Shown one piece after another: positions 56,651 to 64,000 of a stretch of DNA of 64,000 nt. Position 1 is the stretch's first letter. Each line of letters begins with the position of its first letter. This stretch comes from CADEED01 sp963839685 (GTDB lineage: Bacteria; Pseudomonadota; Gammaproteobacteria; Steroidobacterales; Steroidobacteraceae), in contig CAWIVS010000005.1 of the NCBI GenBank assembly GCA_963839685.1, positions 1-64,000 of the forward strand, written 5' to 3'. Both the position numbers and the translations under genes were made by a program. The notes under the pieces are model-generated. The model saw nothing but the letters and a program-made list of their open reading frames with translations. It did no database searches and had not been told where the DNA came from.

Positions 56651-58025
56651 ATGAAAGTCCAGCACTTGCTTCTCGCCGCCACGGGCATGGCTCTCATTTT
56701 TGCCGGCAGATTCATCCCCGCGGCAAGCGCCCCTGCCACGTTCACGCCTGCCGAGCTTCGTGCGGATCTCGCCGAACTGAAGCGCGCGCTTCACGAGATG
56801 CCGCCGGACCTGAATCGAACCGCCGATCCCAACCAGTTCGAGCGGGCAATCCGGAAGATCGAATCCGGACTCGAGAAATCGCCGCCATTGGATCGCGATG
56901 CGGTGTGGCGCTTGTTCGCGACGCTGAACCCCTCCCTTGCAGACGGCCACCTGCTCGTCGGTTTCGTCGACTGGCGCGGCGACACGCGCGCGCATCTCGC
57001 CTCCGGCGGCGTGTTGTTTCCGTTCGAAGTCCAGGTCACGCCGCAATGCGAGGTCCGCGTGCGCGCGACGCTCGGCGGCAAGGATTTCGCCACTGCAGGA
57101 CCTGCGCCTGCGGAGCATCAACAAGGTGCCTGCGCGACAGGTCTGCGAGCAAATGCTGGCTCGTGCGCACGGCGACACAGTCAATTTCCGGGCCGACCTG
57201 CTGTCGCGCCGCTTCTGGTTTTACTACTGGAAATTGTTCGGCGCGCCAGCGACGTTCGACCTCGATCTCACCGATCTCCAGGGCACGCAGAGCTTCCCTG
57301 GCAGTACTGAGCTGCCCCAGCTGCTCGCCGATGAAGCAAGCTTCGAGCGGCAATTCTGGCTCGAAACCCTGACTGAGGGCGCCGTGGCCATGAAGCTTGG
57401 CACTTTTGCATGGCCCGAAAAGCAGCAGTTACTGGATTTCACGCGCGCGTCGTTCGAGAAGATGCGCGACATCGGCACGAAAAATCTGATCATCGACTTG
57501 CGCGACAATGGCGGTGGCGACGACGTCATGTGGCTCGAGGGCGTGATGCCGTACATTGCGACCAAGCCGTATCGCACCGGATCCACGTTTCGCAAACGCG
57601 TCGTGGTCGCGAATCCGGAAAAAGGCGAAGTCGTGGGCAGTGTGGTCGATGGAGAAATCGAAACCTGGTATCCCGCACAGCCCGACAATCCATTGCGATT
57701 CAGAGGAAAAGTCTTTGTCGTGGTCGGGCCCGGCACTTATTCCTCCGCGGTGGTATTCAGCAACGTCATGCAGGACTTCGGCTTCGGCGTCGTGGCTGGT
57801 GTGGGCGAAAGCGTACGTGCCAATCTGAGCGGTGGGGTGCGCCGCACGACATTGACACACAGCGGCCTCATCGTGGCCGCGCCGCGCTTCGAATTGAACC
57901 GCCCGTCCGGCGCCCGCGAACCCGTGTTTTTCAGGCCGGATATCTACTTCGATGGTTCGCAGCCATTGAGAACCCTCATCAACATGGATGTCCTCGACGA
58001 GGTCGTTTCGACTTCACGCCATTGA
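56651..58025 (+). CDS. S41-family (tail-specific/C-terminal processing) protease, one frameshift
   Basis: Exported serine protease. ATG 56651, signal peptide through FIPAASAPA. An N-terminal helical domain is followed by a break near 57090; removing one C (GCCACT) joins GGKDFA to LQDLRLRSINKVPARQVCEQ, giving about 457 aa. The catalytic domain has KNLIIDLRDNGGGDDVMWLE and VVGPGTYSSAVVFSNVMQDF, the latter carrying the nucleophile serine of S41 proteases. No PDZ domain is evident. Pseudogene if the indel is real. A strong hairpin follows the stop. Confidence 0.85.
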
Positions 58026-58032
58026 AAAAGAA

Positions 58033-58055
58033 GAAATGGGGGCATCCCCCATTTC
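58033..58055. terminator. perfect 10-bp hairpin between convergent genes
   Basis: GAAATGGGGG-CAT-CCCCCATTTC lies between the S41 protease stop and the outer-membrane protein stop. It can fold on both strands and probably terminates both genes; no long U-tract. It shares an AAATGGGG core with the repeat at 24111-24197. Confidence 0.65.
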
Positions 58056-58074
58056 CCCACGCGCCTGGATCGGA

Positions 58075-58836
58075 TCACATCCGCCATTTGACGAACGCGC
58101 CGATCCCGTCGCCATTGTCGTCGGTGTAGATCCGCCCGCCGACGGCGAAATTCGGCATGAAGAACTTCTCGGCGCGAACGCTGAAGGTATCGGAACCCGA
58201 GCCGTAGCCGCCGCCGATGCTGAAGGTGTGGTCCAGGTAGTAGTCAAAGCTCAGCCCGATGTCCAGGTCGCCTTCATCGGGATCGACCACGCTGATGCTG
58301 GAGGCGTAGTAGTGGTCGTTACCGAGCTTGCCGACGTAGCGCGCCGTGGCATTCGGATCCCAGCCGTCCTCGTCGATATCGGTGGTGACCAGCAACCCGT
58401 CGATCGGGGTGACACCGAACGTGCCGTTGACATTGGTGTCGTCTGCATCCCCGATGTCATCTTCCGCCTTGGTCACGCCGATTCGGCCGTAGAAGATGGT
58501 GTTCGGGATGTAGTAGCCGAAGCTCGCACCGAGCAGGTCGAAATCCTCGTCGCCGACGTCGACCCGCGCAATCTGGGCAGCCACGAAGCTCGAGCGATGC
58601 AGGAACGCGGCTTCCGCGAGCGGCACGCCATCGGTGGGCACGGGCTTGAGGTAGAAGATCCCGCCAATGCTGAAAATGTCGGCGTCGTCGTCGGAGACGT
58701 CGCCGTCGAACAGCGCGCGGTCGAAACTTGCACCCAGCTCGAAGCGGTAGTCGTCGGCCTGCGCGCCCGCGCAGGCGAACACGCCGCACAGAAGCAGAGG
58801 TGTGATCTTGCGGATATCAGCCATGACATGGGCCAT
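58075..58836 (-). CDS. putative outer-membrane beta-barrel protein (porin-like)
   Basis: 253 aa from ATG 58836, chosen because AAGGA sits 9 nt upstream (an ATG at 58845 is too close). Signal peptide ends FACAGAQADD. The mature part is rich in alternating hydrophobic/aromatic strands (YRFELGASFDRALFDGD, DLLGASFGYYIPNTIFYGRI, IGLSFDYYLDHTFSIGGGYG) with acidic turns, ending KWRM. Strand pattern and acidic loops suggest a 10-12-strand barrel; precise family unknown. Confidence 0.75.
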   Translation of the reverse strand: MAHVMADIRKITPLLLCGVFACAGAQADDYRFELGASFDRALFDGDVSDDDADIFSIGGIFYLKPVPTDGVPLAEAAFLHRSSFVAAQIARVDVGDEDFDLLGASFGYYIPNTIFYGRIGVTKAEDDIGDADDTNVNGTFGVTPIDGLLVTTDIDEDGWDPNATARYVGKLGNDHYYASSISVVDPDEGDLDIGLSFDYYLDHTFSIGGGYGSGSDTFSVRAEKFFMPNFAVGGRIYTDDNGDGIGAFVKWRM

Positions 58837-58987
58837 CAGGTGCATTCCTTGTTAGTTAGACATAAAAGGCGTGCGTCGCCTGGTCGCCTGCCTGCGACAG
58901 TCGATCGGCGGGGCGCGAGCACGCCGTGTTACGGACCGCGGGGCGGTAGTTTGGTTCCCCCGACCCCGGTGCGGGGCCGGCACGGGG

Positions 58988-60148
58988 TCAACCGAAGTTG
59001 ATCTTCGCTTCCAGGTTGGAACGCGAATCGGCGTTGGTCAGCGCTTCCTCGAGCTCGATGCGGTTCTGCTTGAAGAGGTTCAGCAGCGCCACGTCGAAGC
59101 TCTGCACGCCGCGCTCGGAACTGGCGACGATGGCTTCCTTGATCGCCGACACGTCGCCTTTCTTCACCAGCTCGGTGATGTACGGCGTGTTCAGCATGAC
59201 CTCGGTGGCCGCGATGCGTTTGCCGTCCTTGCCCACCACCAGGCGCTGCGACAGGATGGCGCGCAGGTACTGCGACAGGTCCAGGAAGACCTGCTTGTGC
59301 TGGTCCTGCGGGAACATGTTGATGATGCGGTCGAGCGTTTCGGCACTGTTGTTCGCGTGCAGCGTGGACAACACCAGGTGGCCGGTGCCGGAAAGGTTGA
59401 TGGCCGCCTCCATGGTCTCCTTGTCGCGAATCTCACCGATGAGAATCACGTCGGGAGCGGCACGCATGACGCCGCGCAAGGCGCGCGCGAAGCTCTTGGT
59501 GTCGAGTCCGACTTCGCGCTGGTTGACGATGGAGCGCTTGTTGGTGTGCAGGAATTCGATCGGGTCCTCGATGGTCACGATGTGATCCGAGGACACCTCG
59601 TTGCGGTGGTTGATCATCGCGGCGATGGACGTCGACTTGCCGGAGCCGGTGGCGCCTACCATCAGGATGAGCCCGCGCTTCATCATGATGAGGTCCTTGA
59701 ACATCTCCGGCAGGCCGAGCGTCTCGAGCTTGGGCATGTCGGCGCTGATGTAGCGCAGCACCATCGCAGGATAGCCGCGCTGATAGAACACGTTGACGCG
59801 GAAGCGGCCGAGGCCGGGCTCGGAAATGGCGAAGTCGATCTCGAGGTCGCGCTTGAAGCTCTCGAGCTGGTCGGGCGTCATGAGGCCGTAGGCAGCCTGG
59901 CGCACGGTTTCGGGCGTCAGGATCTGCTTGTTGATGGGCATGATCGCGCCTTCGATCTTCACCTTGATAGGCGAGTTCGAAGTGAAGAACAGGTCCGAGG
60001 CCTTGCGCTCCACCATGAGCTTGAACAGCGGCCGGGTATTCAACACCATCGGTGCGCCTTCGCCGCTGTCCTTGACCTCGACGGTTTCCACGAATTTTTC
60101 GTTCACTGCTGACATGTCCGCCCTGACTTTTTTCGAATTGGGGGCCAT
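58988..60148 (-). CDS. PilT/PilU-family twitching ATPase (third copy)
   Basis: 386 aa; ATG 60115 (MSAVNEKF, with AGGGCGG upstream) is an alternative start. Type IV pilus retraction-type ATPase: Walker A GATGSGKS, Asp box TIEDPIEFLHTNKRSIVNQR, Walker B DVILIGEIRDKETMEAAI, His box TGHLVLSTLHANNS. The C-terminal helix region (ITELVKKGDVSAIKEAIVAS) is closer to PilU than PilT. It follows pilU by 11 bp and is probably cotranscribed. A third PilT-like gene in this cluster is not present in the Pseudomonas arrangement. Confidence 0.93.
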   Translation of the reverse strand: MAPNSKKVRADMSAVNEKFVETVEVKDSGEGAPMVLNTRPLFKLMVERKASDLFFTSNSPIKVKIEGAIMPINKQILTPETVRQAAYGLMTPDQLESFKRDLEIDFAISEPGLGRFRVNVFYQRGYPAMVLRYISADMPKLETLGLPEMFKDLIMMKRGLILMVGATGSGKSTSIAAMINHRNEVSSDHIVTIEDPIEFLHTNKRSIVNQREVGLDTKSFARALRGVMRAAPDVILIGEIRDKETMEAAINLSGTGHLVLSTLHANNSAETLDRIINMFPQDQHKQVFLDLSQYLRAILSQRLVVGKDGKRIAATEVMLNTPYITELVKKGDVSAIKEAIVASSERGVQSFDVALLNLFKQNRIELEEALTNADSRSNLEAKINFG

Positions 60149-60159
60149 CGACGACTCGG

Positions 60160-61317
60160 CTAAAACGACCTGCCTTGTTCGTCTTCGTCGATGATGGCGA
60201 GTGCGCCGCCGTCGTCGAGGTTCTTGATCTCGCGTTTGCTCTCGAGCTTGATCTTGAGGCGCAACTCGTTCTTCGAGTCGGCATTGCGCAGCGCGTCTTC
60301 GTAGGAGATGAACCCGGCCTCGTACATCTCGTACAACGCCTGGTCGAAAGTCTTCATGCCGAGGCGCGTGGAGCGCGACATGACTTCCTTGATCTCCTGG
60401 ACCTTGCCCTTGAAGATCAAATCCTGGATCAGCGGCGAGTTGAGCATGATCTCCATCGCCGCGATGCGTCCCGAGCCGGACTCGCGCGGGATCAGGCGCT
60501 GCGACACCAGCGCGCGGATATTCAGCGAAAGGTCCATCAGCAGCTGTTCGCGCCGCTCGTCCGGGAAAAAGTTGATGATGCGGTCCAGCGCCTGGTTGGA
60601 GCTGTTGGCGTGCAGCGTCGCCAGCACCAGGTGGCCGGTTTCGGCGAACTGGATGCCGTATTCCATGGTTTCGCGGTCACGGATTTCGCCGATGAGGATG
60701 ACGTCCGGCGCCTGGCGCAGGGTGTTCTTGAGCGCGGCATGCCAGTTTTCGGTATCGACGCCGACCTCGCGGTGCGTGATCACGCAGCCCTTGTGCTGGT
60801 GCACGTATTCCACCGGGTCTTCGATGGTCACGATGTGTCCGCGCGTCTTCTCGTTGCGGTAACCGACCATCGCGGCCAGCGAGGTCGATTTACCCGAACC
60901 CGTGCCGCCAACCAGGATGCAGAGGCCGCGCTTCGACAGCACGACTTCCTTGAGAACGGGCGGCAGGTCCAGTTCCTCGAGCGTCGGAATCTTGGAATTG
61001 ATGAGGCGGATGACGCAGCCGGTCTGGCCCTGCTGCACGAAGGTGTTCACGCGGAAACGGCCAATGCCCGGCGGCGCGATGGCGAAATTGCATTCCTTGG
61101 TCGCGTCGAATTCCTTGGTCTGGCGGTCGTTCATGATGGCGCGCACCAGCACCGCGGACTGCTCCGGGGTGAGCGCACGCTCGGACTGCGGCCGCACTTC
61201 GCCATCGATCTTGATGGCGGGCGGGAAGCCGGCGGTGATGAACAGGTCAGAGGCCTTCTTTTCGACCACGCGGCGCAGGAGGTCCTGCATGAGTTTGATG
61301 CCTTGATCGCGGTCCAT
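60160..61317 (-). CDS. pilU: PilU twitching motility ATPase
   Basis: 385 aa. N-terminal LLRRVVEKKASDLFITAGFP, Walker A GGTGSGKST, Asp box TIEDPVEYVHQHKGCVITHR, Walker B DVILIGEIRDRETMEYG, His box ETGHLVLATLHANSS, and the long PilU-type tail (NELRLKIKLESKREIKNL). Works with PilT in pilus retraction at the inner-membrane base. AGG-containing ribosome site before ATG 61317. Confidence 0.95.
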   Translation of the reverse strand: MDRDQGIKLMQDLLRRVVEKKASDLFITAGFPPAIKIDGEVRPQSERALTPEQSAVLVRAIMNDRQTKEFDATKECNFAIAPPGIGRFRVNTFVQQGQTGCVIRLINSKIPTLEELDLPPVLKEVVLSKRGLCILVGGTGSGKSTSLAAMVGYRNEKTRGHIVTIEDPVEYVHQHKGCVITHREVGVDTENWHAALKNTLRQAPDVILIGEIRDRETMEYGIQFAETGHLVLATLHANSSNQALDRIINFFPDERREQLLMDLSLNIRALVSQRLIPRESGSGRIAAMEIMLNSPLIQDLIFKGKVQEIKEVMSRSTRLGMKTFDQALYEMYEAGFISYEDALRNADSKNELRLKIKLESKREIKNLDDGGALAIIDEDEQGRSF

Positions 61318-61357
61318 CTCGGTTACCTGCCTATCGATTCTCTTTGCAGCTCATGTA

Positions 61358-61382
61358 CCCGGTTTGCGCTTCGCAAACCGGG
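61358..61382 (-). terminator. hairpin between pilT and pilU
   Basis: Perfect 11-bp stem CCCGGTTTGCG/CGCAAACCGGG with a 3-nt loop, in the 99-bp gap after pilT. A second small stem GGGGC-GCGA-GCCCC lies at 61395-61407. No U-tract, so possibly an attenuating or processing structure setting the pilT:pilU ratio. Confidence 0.5.
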
Positions 61383-61416
61383 ACTGAATTCGGGGCGCGA
61401 GCCCCTGGCAACACCG

Positions 61417-62457
61417 TCACAACGCATCCTTGTTGCTGGCTTTGTAACGGGCCTCTTCCTTGCTCACGACGCCCTTGCTGACGAGATCGGCAAGGCACTG
61501 GTCCAGCGTCTGCATGCCCTGCTGGGCGCCGGTCTGGATGGAGGAATACATCTGCGCGATCTTGCCTTCGCGGATCAGGTTACGGATCGCCGGCGTGCCG
61601 ATCATGATCTCGTGCGCGGCGACGCGGCCACCGCCGTTGCGCTTGAGCAGCGACTGCGAGATCACGGCGCGCAGCGACTCGGACAACATGGCGCGCACCA
61701 TTTCCTTTTCCTGCGCCGGGAACACGTCCACCACGCGGTCGATGGTCTTTGCCGCGGAGCTGGTATGCAGCGTGCCGAACACCAGGTGGCCGGTCTCGGC
61801 CGCGGTGAGCGCCAGGCGGATGGTCTCCAGGTCGCGCATTTCACCGACCAGCACCACGTCCGGGTCTTCGCGCAGTGCGGAACGCAACGCTTCGGAGAAG
61901 CCCAGCGTGTCGCGATGCACTTCGCGCTGGTTCACGAGGCAGCGTTTGCTCTCGTGTACGAATTCGATGGGGTCTTCGATCGTGATGATGTGATCGGGAC
62001 GATTGTCGTTGCAGTGGTTGACCATGCCCGCGAGCGTGGTCGACTTGCCCGAGCCCGTGGGACCCGTGACCAGCACCAGGCCGCGCGGCAGCATGCACAG
62101 ATCACGGAAGATCTTGGGCGTCGCCAGGTCGTCGAGCGAGAGGATCACCGAGGGAATGTTGCGGAACACGGCGCCGGCGCCGCGGTTCTGGTTGAAGGCA
62201 TTGACGCGGAAGCGCGCGAGTTTGGGGATCTCGAACGAGAAATCCGTCTCGAAGAACTCTTCGTAAGCCTTGCGCTGCTTGTCGTTCATGATGTCGTACA
62301 CCATGCCGTGCACTTCCTTGTGGGTAAGCGCGGGCATGTTGATACGTTTCATGTCGCCGTCGACACGAATCATGGGGGGAACGCCAGCGGACAGGTGCAA
62401 GTCCGAGGCGTTATTCTTAACGGCAAAAGCTAGGAGCTGGGCGACGTCGACGGCCAT
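61417..62457 (-). CDS. pilT: PilT twitching motility ATPase
   Basis: Main retraction motor of type IV pili. 346 aa, standard length. LLAFAVKNNASDLHLSAGVP, Walker A GPTGSGKST, Asp box TIEDPIEFVHESKRCLVNQR, Walker B DVVLVGEMRDLETIRLAL, His box TGHLVFGTLHTSSA, and the C-terminal AIRNLIRE motif needed for retraction, followed by QGMQTLDQCLADL. Divergent from yggS, with 45 bp between. Confidence 0.97.
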   Translation of the reverse strand: MAVDVAQLLAFAVKNNASDLHLSAGVPPMIRVDGDMKRINMPALTHKEVHGMVYDIMNDKQRKAYEEFFETDFSFEIPKLARFRVNAFNQNRGAGAVFRNIPSVILSLDDLATPKIFRDLCMLPRGLVLVTGPTGSGKSTTLAGMVNHCNDNRPDHIITIEDPIEFVHESKRCLVNQREVHRDTLGFSEALRSALREDPDVVLVGEMRDLETIRLALTAAETGHLVFGTLHTSSAAKTIDRVVDVFPAQEKEMVRAMLSESLRAVISQSLLKRNGGGRVAAHEIMIGTPAIRNLIREGKIAQMYSSIQTGAQQGMQTLDQCLADLVSKGVVSKEEARYKASNKDAL

Positions 62458-62502
62458 GCGGAGTCCCTTGAATAGCGCCGTTGAGTATAGACCCGGGTAT
62501 CA

Positions 62503-63231
62503 GTGACCAATATGTTATCCCGTCCGCAGAATTGCTCGGAGAGCGCCCGGAAGGCTCAATCTCGCATCGCCACGGCCGCCCGTGCCGCAGGCCGGAGTGT
62601 CGATTCGGTCACGCTTCTGGCGGTTTCCAAGGGCCAGAGCGGCGCAGCAATTGACAGCGCGGCGGGAGCCGGAATCGAGCACTTTGGCGAGAACTTCGTG
62701 CAGGAGAGCCTGCCCAAGATCGAAGCGCTGTCCGGGCGCGAGCTCACCTGGCATTTCATCGGCAGGCTCCAGGCTAACAAGACGCGCCCGGTGGCCGAGC
62801 GCTTCTCGTGGGTGCACACCGTCGACCGTCTGAAGATCGCCGAACGGCTGTCGGCACAACGGCCATTCCACGCTCCCGCGCTGAATATCTGCCTGCAGTT
62901 GCATGTCGGTGGCGAGGCCAGCAAGGGCGGCGTGGAAGCAGCCGGGATGCGGGAGCTCGCCAGCCAGGTGAGCGCCCTGCCACAACTGCGCCTGCGCGGC
63001 ATCATGTGCATGCCGCCGGCCGAGGAAGATGTCAGCCGCCAGCGACAATGGTTTCGCGAAGCCCGCCAGGTCTTCGACTACCTCAATGAACACGGCCACG
63101 GGCTCGACACCCTGTCGATGGGCACCAGTGCGGACTTCGAAGCGGCCATCGCCGAGGGCGCGACGCTGGTGCGCATCGGCACTGCGATCTTCGGGCCACG
63201 CGATACGCCAACCACCGGCTCGCAAATTTGA
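62503..63231 (+). CDS. yggS: YggS-family pyridoxal-phosphate homeostasis protein
   Basis: 242 aa (GTG 62503; ATG 62512 alternative). Single-domain alanine-racemase-like fold: PLP lysine in LLAVSKGQ, FGENFVQESLPKI, WHFIGRLQANKTRPV, LHVGGEASKGGV, MGTSADFEAAIAEGATLVRI and GTAIFGPR. Binds PLP without a known reaction. yggS-proC follows pilT divergently, as in Pseudomonas. Confidence 0.96.
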   Translation: MTNMLSRPQNCSESARKAQSRIATAARAAGRSVDSVTLLAVSKGQSGAAIDSAAGAGIEHFGENFVQESLPKIEALSGRELTWHFIGRLQANKTRPVAERFSWVHTVDRLKIAERLSAQRPFHAPALNICLQLHVGGEASKGGVEAAGMRELASQVSALPQLRLRGIMCMPPAEEDVSRQRQWFREARQVFDYLNEHGHGLDTLSMGTSADFEAAIAEGATLVRIGTAIFGPRDTPTTGSQI

Positions 63232-63248
63232 TGCGGGATAATCGCAAG

Positions 63249-64000
63249 ATGAATTACACGGCAACTTTCATCGGCGGCGGAAACATGGGCAGCGCCCTGA
63301 TCCGCGGACTCATCACGCGCGGCCTGCCCCCCGACCGGATCAACGTAGGGGAACCCGTGCAGGCGCGGCGTATCGCCCTCGCCGACGAATTGGGCGTCCA
63401 CGTATCGGCCGACAACCGTGAAATCGTTGAAGGCGCCGACATCGTCGTGTTCGCCGTCAAGCCACAGGACATGGCAGGGATGGTGCGTCCGCTCGCAGAG
63501 ATTTTCGCGCGCCGCCCTCCGTTGGTGCTGTCCATCGCGGCGGGCATCCGCGTCGCGGACATCGCAAGCTGGTGCGGCCCGGGAGTTGCGGTGGTGCGCG
63601 CCATGCCCAACCGCCCAGCGCTCAACAGCGCGGGCGCCACGGGCATCTATGCGCCGGCGGAGCTCAGCGCCGCGCACCGCAAACTCGCCGAAGATGTGCT
63701 CGGCGCCGTGGGAACCACGGTGTGGGTGCCCGACGAAGACTCGCTCGATGTGGTCACCGCCCTGTCCGGCAGCGGTCCGGCCTACTTTTTCCTGCTGGCA
63801 GAGTTGATGACCGACGCCGCCGTGCAACTCGGCCTGCCGCGCGCAGCGGCCCAGGAGCTCGCCATACAAACCCTGTTCGGTTCGGGCCGCATGGCGCGTG
63901 ACAGTGATGGTGACCTGGCGCGACTGCGAGCGGAAGTCACATCCAAGGGCGGCACCACTGAAGCGGCGCTGCGCTCATTCGACGGCGCAAATCTGCGTGT
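63249..64000 (+). CDS. proC: pyrroline-5-carboxylate reductase (3' end outside window)
   Basis: Last step of proline synthesis. At least 250 aa present from ATG 63249. NADP-binding FIGGGNMGSALIRGL, VFAVKPQDM, SIAAGIRVADI, VRAMPNRPALNSAGATGIYA and SGSGPAYFFLLAELMTDAAV with TSKGGTTEAALRSFD near the cut. 17 bp after yggS. Only the last few dozen residues are missing. Confidence 0.96.
   Translation, partial: MNYTATFIGGGNMGSALIRGLITRGLPPDRINVGEPVQARRIALADELGVHVSADNREIVEGADIVVFAVKPQDMAGMVRPLAEIFARRPPLVLSIAAGIRVADIASWCGPGVAVVRAMPNRPALNSAGATGIYAPAELSAAHRKLAEDVLGAVGTTVWVPDEDSLDVVTALSGSGPAYFFLLAELMTDAAVQLGLPRAAAQELAIQTLFGSGRMARDSDGDLARLRAEVTSKGGTTEAALRSFDGANLR

Noticed and set aside
60175..62433. 752-codon plus-strand open frame across the PilT cluster
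   Set aside because: Antisense to pilU and pilT with clear Walker motifs; His/Arg-rich shadow translation.

Overview
The window is a high-GC bacterial chromosome segment. Gene content and order point to a gammaproteobacterium of the Xanthomonadales / Nevskiales / Steroidobacterales type. The pointers are a TonB receptor of the Xanthomonas-Caulobacter class, an ECF sigma factor paired with a TPR serine/threonine kinase, and two blocks ordered as I remember them in Pseudomonas aeruginosa: tyrZ-rrn-M23 peptidase-erpA, and bioA-rsmE-chp/pil-gshB-tonB-yqgE-yqgF-pyrB-pilU-pilT-yggS-proC. The genus cannot be fixed from the sequence alone.

Layout. 1-2135: 5'-terminal part of a TonB-dependent receptor (minus strand, frameshifted). 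2136-3010: non-coding stretch with transposase debris. 3010-14510: two complete rRNA operons in tandem on the minus strand, each 16S-tRNAIle-tRNAAla-23S-5S, with paired strong promoters, boxA signals, RNase III stems and terminators. They are separated by a decayed 3' fragment of tyrS, and the intact tyrS (14645-15865) precedes the second operon. The operon was therefore duplicated together with the tyrS 3' end. 15985-23066: M23 peptidase, convergent ppk1/ppx, and the minus-strand run rppH-DUF6776-like-bactofilin-erpA. 23130-32783: a loosely grouped vitamin B12 region (BtuC-like permease, BtuD-like ATPase, a cobalamin riboswitch, BtuB-like receptor, PduO-type adenosyltransferase). It is interleaved with a GGDEF protein, tyrA, pdxH, a putative zinc metalloprotease and an inositol-monophosphatase-family enzyme. 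32808-36421: ECF sigma factor and kinase/TPR protein. 36411-41386: a delta-60 repeat remnant, ampD, bioA, rsmE, small membrane proteins and a HipA-like / DUF3037 pair. 41397-50378: type IV pilus chemosensory operon pilG-pilH-pilI-pilJ-chpA-chpC. 50525-55290: gshB, a TonB-like protein, yqgE, ruvX, pyrB and a PyrK-like flavoprotein. 55302-58836: exported amidohydrolase, S41 protease and an outer-membrane beta-barrel protein. 58988-62457: three consecutive PilT-family ATPases. 62503-64000: yggS and a partial proC.

How the parts fit. PilG/H/I/J/ChpA/ChpC would sense a surface or chemical cue and adjust twitching through the PilT/PilU retraction ATPases. The B12 genes would import and adenosylate cobalamin under riboswitch control. 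PPK1 and PPX make and degrade polyphosphate. No CRISPR array, prophage or intact insertion sequence was seen.

The least ordinary signals are these: the tandem rrn duplication with unusually divergent copies; tRNA-Ile genes in which both members of the near-invariant G18-U55 tertiary pair are replaced; a PilJ without a periplasmic sensor domain in an operon without adaptation enzymes; three PilT paralogs; and PyrK where the pseudomonad operon has pyrC. Seven single-base frameshifts, six of them insertions, break otherwise well-conserved genes. They look more like residual sequencing error than decay, which also bears on how far the rRNA differences can be trusted.
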